This document shows positions 43,085-52,507 of a stretch of 64,000 bases of DNA, piece by piece. Every line of letters starts with the position of its first letter. Within the stretch, counting starts at the first letter, position 1. The notes beneath the pieces are model-generated. The model saw only the letters and a program-made list of their open reading frames with translations, was not told the DNA's origin and ran no database searches. The DNA is from Phycisphaerales bacterium (lineage in GTDB: Bacteria > Planctomycetota > Phycisphaerae > UBA1845 > Fen-1342), in the NCBI GenBank assembly GCA_016710275.1, contig JADJXS010000001.1, forward strand, positions 1,674,001 to 1,738,000, read 5' to 3'. The position numbers and the translations under genes are program-made.

Positions 43085-44185
43085 ATGGCCCGCAGCGTCA
43101 CGGACCCGCCCTGGATGACCCGCCTCGCGCAGATGGAAGCGCGCTGCGCCGAGGTCGTCGAGCAGATGAACCAGCCCGCCACCGCCGGCCAGGGAGCGCT
43201 GATGGTGCGCCTGGCGCAGGAGCACGGCGCGCTGGAGAAGCTGCTGCGGCCCTATCGCGAGTACGGCGGCGTTTCGCGGCAGCTCAGCGACCTGTACGAC
43301 ATCGCCGGTGATCTCGCCGGTGACGCCGAGTTCCGAAAGATGGCCGAGGCCGAGATTCCCGAGCTGGAGCAGCGCCGGGAAGCGCTGCTCCGCACGCTTC
43401 AGGAAAAGCTCGTCACCGGCGACGAGGCGCGAATCACCTCGGTGATCTGCGAGGTGCGGGCCGGCACCGGCGGCGACGAGGCGGCGCTCTTCGCGGCCGA
43501 GCTGGTGAACATGATCACCGCCTACGCGGCGCGCAAGGGGCTGCGCTGCGAGCTGCTGAGCCGGTCGGATTCCGATCTGGGCGGCGTGCGTGAGGCGATT
43601 CTGAACGTCACCGGCGACGAGGTCTATCTCGGCCTGCGCTGGGAGGCCGGCGGGCACCGCGTGCAGCGCGTCCCCGAGACCGAGCAGCAGGGGCGCATTC
43701 ACACCTCAGCCGCCACCATCGCCGTGCTGCCCGAGCCGGATGAGGTCGCGGTGGACATCGACTGGACCAACGACGTCCTTGAGCACGTCAGCGCCGCCGG
43801 CGGCCCCGGCGGGCAGAACGTCAACAAGGTCGCCAGCGCCGTCAAGCTCGAACACAAAGCTACCGGCATCACCGTCTCGATGCGTGACGAGCGCAGCCAG
43901 CACAAGAACCGCGAACGCGCCCGGCGCATCCTGATCTCGCGCGTCTACGACCATCTCCAGCAGGAGCAGCATCGCAAGCTGGCCGCCGAGCGTAAGAGCA
44001 TGGTCGGAAGCGGCGACCGATCCGAGCGCATCCGCACCTACAACTTCCCCCAGAACCGCGTCACCGACCACCGCTGCGGCATCGACGTATTCGACATCCC
44101 GGCGGTGCTGGAGCGCGGCGAGCTGGACGCATTTCACCGCGCGCTCAACGACATGGACCTCAAGCAGCGCCTCGAAGCGCTCTAA
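43085..44185 (+). CDS. prfA: Peptide chain release factor 1
   Basis: RF1 ends translation at UAA and UAG. The 366-residue protein has the catalytic GGQ at 242-244 (in GGPGGQNVNK) and the anticodon-like P-x-T as PET at 197-199 in RVPETEQQGRIHTS, which marks RF1, not RF2 (SPF). The N-terminal helical domain and the C-terminal RIRTYNFPQNRVTDHR block are intact. The ATG at 43085 gives standard family length. No prmC (hemK) gene follows. Its last four bases overlap the convergent EEP gene. Confidence 0.96.
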   Translation: MARSVTDPPWMTRLAQMEARCAEVVEQMNQPATAGQGALMVRLAQEHGALEKLLRPYREYGGVSRQLSDLYDIAGDLAGDAEFRKMAEAEIPELEQRREALLRTLQEKLVTGDEARITSVICEVRAGTGGDEAALFAAELVNMITAYAARKGLRCELLSRSDSDLGGVREAILNVTGDEVYLGLRWEAGGHRVQRVPETEQQGRIHTSAATIAVLPEPDEVAVDIDWTNDVLEHVSAAGGPGGQNVNKVASAVKLEHKATGITVSMRDERSQHKNRERARRILISRVYDHLQQEQHRKLAAERKSMVGSGDRSERIRTYNFPQNRVTDHRCGIDVFDIPAVLERGELDAFHRALNDMDLKQRLEAL

Positions 44186-44940
44186 CAAACCCGCACTTCA
44201 AAGTCCGCCATCACCGGCAGGTGGTCGCTGGCCACTCGCGCGATGCGCAATCGGCTGGGATGCGCCCCGATCAATTGCAGCTCGCCGCGATAGAAGATTT
44301 TGTCCAGCCCGCCAGCCGGCGCAAAGCTGGGATAAGTGCGGATCGACCAGGTGGAGCCGTTTCCGCGGGTGGTCGCGCACGAGAATCCCGCCGGCAGGAA
44401 CCGGGATTTTCGCAGCAGCCCGCGCCAATCATTCATGTCCCCGGCGATCAGGCACGCCGCGGCCGGGTCGAGGTGACGCACGTCGGGCGAGGCCAGCAGC
44501 CGCGCTACCTGCTGCTGACGCTCTCCCGCGCTGAGGCCCAGGTGCACGTTGAACACGTCCAGCGCCACGTCGCGCGTGCCCAGCGGCAGGTGCAGCCGCG
44601 TGTGCTGCGCACCGCGTCGCTTCCGCCAGCGCAGCGTCAGATCGATGTTGCGGGCGCGGCCCATCGGAAACCGCGACAGCGTGGCATTTCCGTATTGCCA
44701 GGTGCGGCGGTGCACGTTCATGCTGCTGGCGCGATAGGGGTAGTTCAGCAGCCGGCAAATGTGCGACGCCAGGTCCGGCCCGCCGGTGCGCGGCGGACGC
44801 CGATCCACCTCCTGCAGCAGCACGATGTCCGCGTCATGGTGCGCGATCACGTCGGCGATGCGCTGCGGATCGAAGCGCCGATCCACGCCGACCGCCTTGT
44901 GAATGTTGTAGGTCAGTACTCGGAACCGCAGGGTGCTCAT
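44182..44940 (-). CDS. Endonuclease/exonuclease/phosphatase-family hydrolase
   Basis: A 252-residue protein of the EEP superfamily. N12 and H14 (LTYNIHKAVG), E44 (IVLLQEVD), H135 and N133 in VFNVHLGLS, D168 and N170 in IAGDMNDW, and the final SDHLPVMADF with the catalytic Asp-His pair follow the DNase I-like fold. Relatives act on DNA, RNA, phosphoinositides or sphingolipids, so the substrate is open. There is no signal peptide, so it is cytoplasmic. It is convergent with prfA, with a 4-base overlap. Confidence 0.85.
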   Translation of the reverse strand: MSTLRFRVLTYNIHKAVGVDRRFDPQRIADVIAHHDADIVLLQEVDRRPPRTGGPDLASHICRLLNYPYRASSMNVHRRTWQYGNATLSRFPMGRARNIDLTLRWRKRRGAQHTRLHLPLGTRDVALDVFNVHLGLSAGERQQQVARLLASPDVRHLDPAAACLIAGDMNDWRGLLRKSRFLPAGFSCATTRGNGSTWSIRTYPSFAPAGGLDKIFYRGELQLIGAHPSRLRIARVASDHLPVMADFEVRVC

Positions 44941-44968
44941 GCCGCCGCTGATGTCGATTCCGGGCGCG

Positions 44969-45847
44969 TCAGCCCGGGACGGTTTCCCGCTCGCTCAGCC
45001 GTCGCGGTCCGTCCGCGTCGTGGGCGGGCAGGAATATCGTAGGCAGCGCACGGGCCAGCGTCAGCATGTCCGCCATGCTGCGGCGGGCGGCCGGCACGCT
45101 GCGGCACAGTCCGACAATCTGCTGGTCGATCAGGTGGCGCTGCGAAAACGCCCCGTCACCTCCGAACAGCACGATTCCCGCCGCCGTCCGCAGCACCACC
45201 GAGAGATGACCCGCCGAGTGTCCCTGGGTCGGGATCAGCGTCAGCCGTCCCCGATCCAGGCTGTGCGTCCGGCCGAATGGTCCCAGCGCCGCGTACGAGA
45301 AGTCCACCAGTTGCGGCTGAAAATCCGCCGGCCAGTGCTGCGCCGACGCGCCGTAGGCCCCAGCGACCGCCGCTTCGTACTCCTCCCGCGCCACGAGTAC
45401 CGGAACGCTCGGCACGTCGTGCAGCGCGCCGCAGTGATCGCCGTGCAAATGCGTCAAAATGACGCGCCGTAGCGCGGATGGTGTGATTCCGGCGCCGGAT
45501 AGCTTCGAAGCGAGCGTTTCGCCCGGGCGCACGTCGTACGAGATGTCCCATTTGAGCGTTAGCCGGCCCTCGAATTCGCCGTCGTCGGCGTGCGCGTCGT
45601 GCATTCGCGGCGACGGGCCGGTGTCGATCAGCGAAACCCCTTCGGGAGTCTGAACGGCAAAGGCCAGGATCGGGAAGGGGCGGGTCCAGATCGGCGCAGC
45701 GCGTCGGCTGTCGCCGGTTGTTGCGGATTGTCGCGGGCTGACGCGCACGGTGCCTGTGTGCAGCACGTGGACGACGACGTCAGGCCCGATGCGAACCGAC
45801 CGCGAGAGGTCGCGCGCCGCCGTCGGGGTCGATTCGTCAAAGCTCAT
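44969..45847 (-). CDS. MBL-fold metallo-hydrolase (lactonase-like)
   Basis: A 292-residue metallo-beta-lactamase-fold protein. The dinuclear metal motif is HLHGDH (133-138: H133, H135, D137, H138), followed by GHSAGH, the metal-bridging Asp region GGDGAF and a late His in LPAHDAD. The layout, including the early DTG, resembles N-acyl homoserine lactonase/AttM-type enzymes. The actual substrate is unknown. It lies 17 bases after the stop of the exported-protein gene on the same strand and 28 bases before the EEP gene. Confidence 0.85.
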   Translation of the reverse strand: MSFDESTPTAARDLSRSVRIGPDVVVHVLHTGTVRVSPRQSATTGDSRRAAPIWTRPFPILAFAVQTPEGVSLIDTGPSPRMHDAHADDGEFEGRLTLKWDISYDVRPGETLASKLSGAGITPSALRRVILTHLHGDHCGALHDVPSVPVLVAREEYEAAVAGAYGASAQHWPADFQPQLVDFSYAALGPFGRTHSLDRGRLTLIPTQGHSAGHLSVVLRTAAGIVLFGGDGAFSQRHLIDQQIVGLCRSVPAARRSMADMLTLARALPTIFLPAHDADGPRRLSERETVPG

Positions 45848-45864
45848 CAGGTTGGATCGAAGGG

Positions 45865-46776
45865 CTACTTGCGCGGCAGCGTGATCGTGAAATTGGCTTT
45901 GTAGGTGACGTTGCCGGATTCGATGCGGTTGGAGCGCATGCTGAGGTAGATGCGGTCGGATTGCACCAACCGGCCGAGGTCGAACTGCACGAAGGTGAGA
46001 TTCGTGCCGTCGGGGGTGCCGGTCTGCAATCGCCAGCGCAGTCCCTCCCAGGCGCCGAGGTTTCGCGCCTGATCATCCGCGCCGGCGGCCATGATCTCGG
46101 GGTCGGTGATCTCGCCGACGGGCGTCTTGAGGATGCGGCGGGCGAGATCGACCTGGATTCCGGTGATGTCGAGCAGGTTCCCGTCCATGGAGGCGAGCTG
46201 GTATGCCCCGTCTCGCAGCGTGATGCGCACCACGGCATCGCTCTGCTTTTCCAGCCGCACTTCGTTGCTGAGGCGCAGGAACAGGTCATACTCGTCCGGC
46301 GAAACGCCCATGTTGGGGTGGTAGGGGGCCGGCTGGCCGGTGCGGGCGTGGGCCTTGGAATACTCGCGCCACCAGCCTTGCCGCTTGGCGAGCATGCTCT
46401 GCAGCTTCAGGCTGATCTCGCGGAAACCCGGAGGCAGCACGAGATCCATCTTGTCGGCCACGATTTCGCCCTGCGGCAGTTCAGTGACGGCCGGTTGCGT
46501 CGTTGCCGGCTGCGTGGTCGCAGGCTGCGTCGTTGCCGGCTGCGTGGTCGCAGGCTGTGTGGCCGCGGGTTTCTCATTCGCAGGCTTTTCTGCAGCGCCC
46601 GCCGGGGCCGGCGTCGGCGCGGCCGGTTGGGTCGATGGAGCGGGCGGCTCGGCGGCGCGCAGCGCGCTGACGAACGGCCCGCCCGGCGAGGCGGAGAAAC
46701 CGAGAATCGCGATCAAACCGGCCGAGGCGACGATCGACCCGAAGCAGCGGCGCTCGGCGCCGACGCGATTGCTCAT
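45865..46776 (-). CDS. Exported protein with TTQPA tandem repeats
   Basis: A 303-residue protein with AGGAGG before the ATG at 46776. A hydrophobic segment at about residues 14-28 acts as a signal or anchor. A Pro/Ala/Thr-rich region (about 45-95) contains five copies of A/T-T-Q-P-A encoded by a 15-bp tandem repeat. The C-terminal 200 residues form a conserved-looking soluble domain (FVQFDLGRLVQSDRIYLSMRSNR, KANFTITLPRK) that I do not recognise. The repeat is a flexible linker between membrane and domain. The gene lies 29 bases after the gltA stop. Confidence 0.7.
   Translation of the reverse strand: MSNRVGAERRCFGSIVASAGLIAILGFSASPGGPFVSALRAAEPPAPSTQPAAPTPAPAGAAEKPANEKPAATQPATTQPATTQPATTQPATTQPAVTELPQGEIVADKMDLVLPPGFREISLKLQSMLAKRQGWWREYSKAHARTGQPAPYHPNMGVSPDEYDLFLRLSNEVRLEKQSDAVVRITLRDGAYQLASMDGNLLDITGIQVDLARRILKTPVGEITDPEIMAAGADDQARNLGAWEGLRWRLQTGTPDGTNLTFVQFDLGRLVQSDRIYLSMRSNRIESGNVTYKANFTITLPRK
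46493..46567. repeat. 15-bp minisatellite inside the exported-protein gene
   Basis: Five tandem units of 15 bases (46493-46507, 46508-46522, 46523-46537, 46538-46552, 46553-46567). Units 1 and 3 are near copies, as are 2 and 4, making a 30-bp higher-order repeat; the last is diverged. It encodes the TTQPA repeats and may vary in copy number. Confidence 0.85.
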
Positions 46777-46805
46777 GCGGAGGCCTCCTGCGGCCGCGGG
46801 CGCGA

Positions 46806-48104
<1,299 letters not shown>

Positions 48105-48319
48105 CGGGGCGCCTTTCTTCTGAGTCTTCTCGATCACGTTTCCCGCAGCCGGGGTTGCCTGAATCATATGCCGGACTCCCATCCCACGAGTGATTGCCCT
48201 TGCAAACACGGCGACACACGGTCACCGTCGTAATCGGCTGGTTTCGCGGCCGGCGTTGGCACGCCGGAGGACGGCGCTGCGCAAGGCGCCGCCGCGCACT
48301 CGCTATCGGACCCGGGCGC

Positions 48320-49674
48320 CTACGCCACGTCGAATTCCAGCAGTTGCGCCACGTCGGTGAGCTTCTCGAAGCCCATGCACTGCTCGACGATCCGCTGCGC
48401 CACCGACCGGCTCACGACGCCGTCGGCAAGGCGGTTGAACTTCGCCACCACCTCATCATCCGTCATCGGGTTGCCGGCGTGGCCGCGCGGGTAATCGACG
48501 CGCTTGGACAGCGTGCGGCCGTCGGAGAGCTTGAAGATCAGGTTGTTCGGAATCCCCTTGGGGTAGTTTGCGTTGCAGGCGTCCGTCTCGACGATGCGGA
48601 TGCGATCCAGCAGCGCCAGCACCTTCGAATCCCGCAGCCGCTCATCGCTGAAGCTGGCGCGGGTCACGTCGCCGTCCAGCAGCGCCACCGCCACGCAATA
48701 GCCCATGCTGTGATCGGCGGTTTCGCGGCTGGTCGGCCGCCACTTCTCCGGCTCGCTGCCGATGATGCTGACCGCCGCCTCGAAGCTCTCGATCAGCAGG
48801 CTCTCGATCTTCATCGGGTCGCCGATCTCGGAGCGGAGCTGCAGTGCCGCGTCAATCGCCGATTGCGAGTGGTATTCGGCGGGCCAGAATTTGATGTAGG
48901 TCCGCAGGATCATCCAGTCGTCCGGGCTTCCGGCCCAGGCCGGCTTGAAAGGCCCCGTGATCATGCGGAACAGCCCCTTGGGGCCTTCGTAGATCTCGTT
49001 CGGGCCGGTCATTCCCTCGCGCGCCAGGCTCGCGGCGAAAACGCCGTTGCGGGCCGCGTTCGAGAATGCACAGGCCTTCCACATCGAGAGCTGGCCGGTG
49101 CGCGTCTGGCGGGTGGCGAAGTTGCAGACGCCCGCGATGCCGAGCGTGTGCACCATCTGCTCCGCGCTCAACCCCCATAGCTTCGCCGCGGCCAGCGCAC
49201 TCGACAGGGCGCCATAGCAGACGTGATCCCAGCCGTGCTTGCGCAACGAGGCCGCGTCGCAATGCCGGCACTGTACCTCATACGCCAGCGCGATGGCCGT
49301 GATGATGTCGCGCGCGCCGCGCTTGGCGACCTGCCCGACCGCCAGCGCTGCGGGAATGTTGTCCGACGGGTGTGCCGGCTCGAGGGAGAGGTAAGTGTCG
49401 TTGAAGTCGAGATAGCGCACCATCGCGCCGTTTGTGAAGGTCGCGAGATCGGGCGTGGTGCGGTGACGCGTCCCAAGCACGCTCGCGCCGTCCGCGACAC
49501 TGATGCCGGTGGCGATCTTGCGCGTGACCTTGCCGGGGAGCTGTGATGCGCGCCCAGTGCCGTGCCGATCGAATCCAGAATGCGGCGCTTCACCTCATGA
49601 ACAACCGCCGGGGAGAGGGACTCGAACCGGATTTCCGCGGCCTTGGCCGCAAGGTCGTGAGCAAGCGTCGGCAT
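48320..49674 (-). pseudogene. MmgE/PrpD-family dehydratase, split by a one-base frameshift
   Basis: The reading frame starts at the ATG at 49674 (GAGGA 7 bases upstream; MPTLAHDLAAK) and runs through KRRILDSIGTALGA, the family N-terminus. Near 49531 the frame must shift by -1: GCA AGG TCA reads on as a Pro/Arg/Ser run, but GCA AAG GTC would continue VTRKIATGISVAD and the rest of the protein. One A is therefore missing in the run GCAAGG. Corrected, it is about 450 residues, standard for MmgE/PrpD (2-methylcitrate dehydratase or related lyases). It may be a sequencing error, a true pseudogene or slippage. Confidence 0.8.
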
Positions 49675-49703
49675 TCGGCATTCCTCAGTGTGTGTGAGCC
49701 ATA

Positions 49704-49732
49704 TTTCTAGTCGAGTTTGATCGATTGTGCAA
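49704..49732 (-). promoter_or_regulatory. Promoter of the MmgE/PrpD gene
   Basis: On the minus strand TTGCAC (49732-49727) and TAGAAA (49709-49704) have a 17-base spacer. The -10 box ends 30 bases before the ATG at 49674. Confidence 0.6.
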
Positions 49733-49834
49733 CGGCACTAAAGCGCCGCGTGCGTGAGTGTAACTACTTGATTGCGCTTGCAGTTATATGCCGTGAGTTC
49801 GCGGGCCGCCCAAAATGCAATCGCAACCCGGCAC

Positions 49835-50095
49835 TCACGCCAGCCTCAGCACCAGCTCGTGGGCCGCATAGGCCCCGGCCGCGATCAGCACCATTCCGAT
49901 CAGGATGTTCATGAACGTCGTCAGCGTCGGCCGGATCAGCCCGGATGCGGACTGCGCCCGCGTCACGCGGTATACAACCGCCACGCAAAGCAGCAGCGGC
50001 AGCACCAGCCAAAGCCGGGTGCCGGGCGGCAGCTTGAGCGGGTTCACGAACGGTGCCCAGGCGATCACCGTCGCAGCCGGCAGCCATCCGATCAT
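49835..50095 (-). CDS. Small two-helix membrane protein
   Basis: An 86-residue protein that overlaps the preceding gene by ATGA (start at 50095). Two hydrophobic helices, WLVLPLLLCVAVVYRV and LIGMVLIAAGAYAAHEL, flank a Thr/Ser/Arg-containing loop. I do not recognise the family. Co-translation with the upstream membrane protein suggests a joint role. Confidence 0.65.
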   Translation of the reverse strand: MIGWLPAATVIAWAPFVNPLKLPPGTRLWLVLPLLLCVAVVYRVTRAQSASGLIRPTLTTFMNILIGMVLIAAGAYAAHELVLRLA

Positions 50096-50610
50096 GCGGT
50101 TCCCCCGGCGTTGGGGGGCGAAGGTGAGCCGGATGCGGCTGGCGCGGCCGCTGCGCGCGCTTCGGCGGCGGCGCGCTTGCGGGCCGCCTCGCGGGCGAAG
50201 AGCGCCTGGCCGCCGCCGGAGGCGCGGGCCATGGCGTCGAGTATGGCGAGCAGATTGAGCATGCCGGCGGTCGCCAGGTAAATCTGGGCGACGTCGGATT
50301 CGGGGTAGTAGCTTGAGTAGGGCGACGGAGTCGGTGGTGCGATCGTCGGCAGGCGGGAGGCGAGCATCCAGCCCGCAAAGGTGTACGAACCGACGCCGCA
50401 CTCCGCCACGAACAGCCAGCCGTTGGCGCGCGGGTTGATGGACTCCTTGACGCCGCCGACCAGTGCGCCGAACACGAACGGCACGGAAATCGCCACGAAC
50501 AGGATCTTCGCCAGGCCGCGCTGTCCCAGCGCGTAGTGCCCGGCGCCGGGCAGCAGCCAGGCCAGCAGTCCGATGCGTGTCACTTCGATGGTGGGGTCGG
50601 TCCGCGACAT
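50092..50610 (-). CDS. Membrane protein, DUF6677-like
   Basis: A 172-residue protein with helix 1 LLAWLLPGAGHYALGQRG, a glycine-rich LPGxGHYxxGQRGKxxLF-type motif I associate with DUF6677 proteins of Planctomycetes, then helices KILFVAISVPFVFGALVG and LFVAECGVGSYTFAGWML, and a cytoplasmic Ala/Arg-rich tail. The start is ATG 50610; an in-frame start at 50670 is less likely. The family assignment is from memory and tentative. It overlaps the small downstream gene by four bases. Confidence 0.6.
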   Translation of the reverse strand: MSRTDPTIEVTRIGLLAWLLPGAGHYALGQRGLAKILFVAISVPFVFGALVGGVKESINPRANGWLFVAECGVGSYTFAGWMLASRLPTIAPPTPSPYSSYYPESDVAQIYLATAGMLNLLAILDAMARASGGGQALFAREAARKRAAAEARAAAAPAASGSPSPPNAGGTA

Positions 50611-50624
50611 CTGGGTGCTGATGC

Positions 50625-50858
50625 TCAATTCATGGAACAGGGGCCGGATGGATCGCCGCAGCGCCCGCAACCGCCCGTTGTTGCGGAAGGGATGGCGGGC
50701 CGTCCGGCCGTCGAGCGCGCTGCAAACGTGCTGAGCTGGCGGATGGGGCCGGTCGCGCCGCAGGAGGGGCAGCGCAGCTCGCGCTCCGACTCGGGCGACA
50801 GAACGAGCTGCTCAAACGCCGCGTCGCAGGACCGGCAGCGATACTCATACACCGGCAC
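50625..50858 (-). CDS. FmdB-type zinc-ribbon protein
   Basis: A 77-residue protein starting at a GTG at 50858 with GGAGG 7 bases upstream. The FmdB signature is clear: MPVYEYRC at the start and two CxxC knuckles (C8/C11 and C30/C33). The C-terminal tail is Gly/Ser/Cys-rich with an extra GCGRCGD. FmdB proteins are small regulators of unknown target. The gene lies 14 bases before the DUF6677-like gene in the same orientation. Confidence 0.85.
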   Translation of the reverse strand: MPVYEYRCRSCDAAFEQLVLSPESERELRCPSCGATGPIRQLSTFAARSTAGRPAIPSATTGGCGRCGDPSGPCSMN

Positions 50859-51092
50859 AGCGCGACCTCCCATAGGACGACGAATCGGGACCGCATGAGG
50901 GTCGCGTCGACACCGACCCGCGCGGCGGAGCATAGCAACCCGCGTTCCGGCGGGCAATCCGCCCGGGCACGACCGGCGCTTCGCACTCCGGATTCTCGCG
51001 ATGAACCGGCAGCCGACTTCCACTTCACTTCGCGCCGTTTCGAGTGTCCTGAAGTGTGGGTGCGAGAGGCGCACCGCGCCGCGCAGGCGGGA

Positions 51093-51098
51093 TACAAT
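51093..51098 (+). promoter_or_regulatory. TACAAT -10-like box upstream of the PfpI-like gene
   Basis: GATACAATCC ends 53 bases before the ATG at 51152. No good -35 box is visible. The same core is seen before several other genes in the window. Confidence 0.35.
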
Positions 51099-51151
51099 CC
51101 GCGATCGACCGGCCGGCGGGTGCTGTGCCGCGGTCGGTCGAGGAGCCGCCC

Positions 51152-51685
51152 ATGTCCGCCGCCGCCCGCTCAAACGTGCTGATCCTGGCGGGGGATGACT
51201 ACGAAGACATGGAGCTATGGTACCCGCGCCTGCGGCTGGTCGAAGCCGGGTTGCGCGTGCACGTCGCCGGCGAATCGGCCGGTCACGTCCATCGGGGCAA
51301 GCATGGGTATCCCTGTCGCTGCGATGGGGCGATTGCCGATGCACGTGCGGCAGAGTTTGACGCGCTGGTGCTTCCGGGCGGCTGGATGCCCGACAAGCTG
51401 CGCCGTGATGCGCACGTGCTCGCGCTGGTGCGCGAGTTTCACGCCGACGCCCGGCCGATCGCGTCGATCTGTCACGGGCCATGGATCAACATTTCGGCCG
51501 GGATATGCCGCGGATTTCGAATGACCGGCTCGCCGGGCGTCCGTGACGATCTCGTCAACGCCGGTGCGATCTGGGAGGATGCCGAGGTGGTGGTGGATCG
51601 ACACGTCATCACCAGCCGCCGACCGTCGGATCTGCCGGCGTTCTGCATCGCGCTGCTCGACGCGATCGCGCGTCGGGGCCGTTGA
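51152..51685 (+). CDS. DJ-1/PfpI-family protein
   Basis: A 177-residue protein with GAGGAG before the ATG at 51152. The nucleophile elbow ASICHGPW has C107 followed by H108, and the early Glu (E18 in DDYEDMELWYP) completes the catalytic pair seen in PfpI/YhbO-type proteins. The LVLPGGWMPDKLR motif also matches the family. Members are reported as protein or nucleotide deglycases or proteases, and the real activity is debated. It is cytoplasmic. Confidence 0.9.
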   Translation: MSAAARSNVLILAGDDYEDMELWYPRLRLVEAGLRVHVAGESAGHVHRGKHGYPCRCDGAIADARAAEFDALVLPGGWMPDKLRRDAHVLALVREFHADARPIASICHGPWINISAGICRGFRMTGSPGVRDDLVNAGAIWEDAEVVVDRHVITSRRPSDLPAFCIALLDAIARRGR

Positions 51686-51749
51686 TCTGAATCGGCCCGT
51701 GGTTCCGCCGGGGCGGAGCGCCGGCCGCAATTCGATTGGAGTGTCCGAC

Positions 51750-52412
51750 ATGTCTGCTTCTCGATCATCCGCAGTTTCCGCAATTCGCACGGGTTGCGGC
51801 CGCATGTTCATGCCTGGTTGCCTGGTCGCTCTCCTGGCGCTTTGCGCGGCAAGCGGCTGTTCGATGGGTGCGCGGGATCGTGCCTGGGGGATTCCGCTGG
51901 GCGAGTGGGAGGGCAGCGGGACGTTTGTCTATGAGTGCCACTCGCGCCCCGGTCCCGACGGCCGCGACGAGTGCGAGGGGCAGGAGCGGATCGTCCGCGA
52001 CTACCCGACCACGCTGCGGATCGAGCGCGGCGTGCTCGACGGGCACGATGTCGTTCTGCTGAAGATTCTCTCCTCGCGCGGCCAAATCCCCCAGCTCGAC
52101 GACCGCACCGATCTGCGCATCGCGCTGGTGGAGTTGCGGCAGGTCGATCCGCGGGTGCGGATGTTCAGGATGGTGGGGGCGCAGTTCAATCCGGCGGCGG
52201 AGGAGCGCATGGGCTTTGAGCCGCCGCAGGACGAATCCGTACACGGCGTTCTGATCGAATGCGGGGGACATACGGTGCTGCAGCTTCACTACCAGTCGGA
52301 CTTCGTGGACACGCTGCGATTCAGTGGTTCGGGCGTGGAGAAGTCCGGTTTGGTGCGATCTGAGGAATCCGGGCTGGTTCACTGGTCGGAGCGGCTGCGC
52401 AGGCGGGATTGA
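51750..52412 (+). CDS. Lipoprotein of unknown function
   Basis: A 220-residue protein starting at the ATG at 51750 (GGAG upstream). The signal LVALLALCAASGC ends in a good lipobox (Cys near residue 37, after a longer N-tail). The mature part has an early GEWEGSGTFVYECHS, two other cysteines (ECEGQ and IECGGH), and mixed beta segments. I do not recognise the family. Its stop codon overlaps the -35 box of the following gene. Confidence 0.65.
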   Translation: MSASRSSAVSAIRTGCGRMFMPGCLVALLALCAASGCSMGARDRAWGIPLGEWEGSGTFVYECHSRPGPDGRDECEGQERIVRDYPTTLRIERGVLDGHDVVLLKILSSRGQIPQLDDRTDLRIALVELRQVDPRVRMFRMVGAQFNPAAEERMGFEPPQDESVHGVLIECGGHTVLQLHYQSDFVDTLRFSGSGVEKSGLVRSEESGLVHWSERLRRRD

Positions 52413-52437
52413 GTCCAAGCGCCGCAGGGAGTATACT
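52409..52437 (+). promoter_or_regulatory. Sigma70-like promoter for the GreA-fusion gene
   Basis: TTGAGT (52409-52414) and TATACT (52432-52437) are separated by 17 bases. The -35 box contains the TGA stop of the previous lipoprotein gene, and the ATG at 52508 is 70 bases further on. Confidence 0.7.
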
Positions 52438-52507
52438 ACCCCGCTTCGCCCGGGCGGGCCGCGTGGCCTTCGGCCCGGGCGGCTCGGTACCCGGAGCACC
52501 CCGCGCG

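Noticed and set aside
46493..46567. Tandem 15-bp repeats that might be read as a CRISPR array
   Set aside because: The units are directly adjacent with no unique spacers, are within a coding frame, and have no cas genes near; they form a minisatellite.
49600..49625. A GGTTCGAGTC string on the minus strand that looks like a tRNA T-arm
   Set aside because: It is the coding sequence for RFESL in the MmgE/PrpD gene and has no acceptor or anticodon stem around it.
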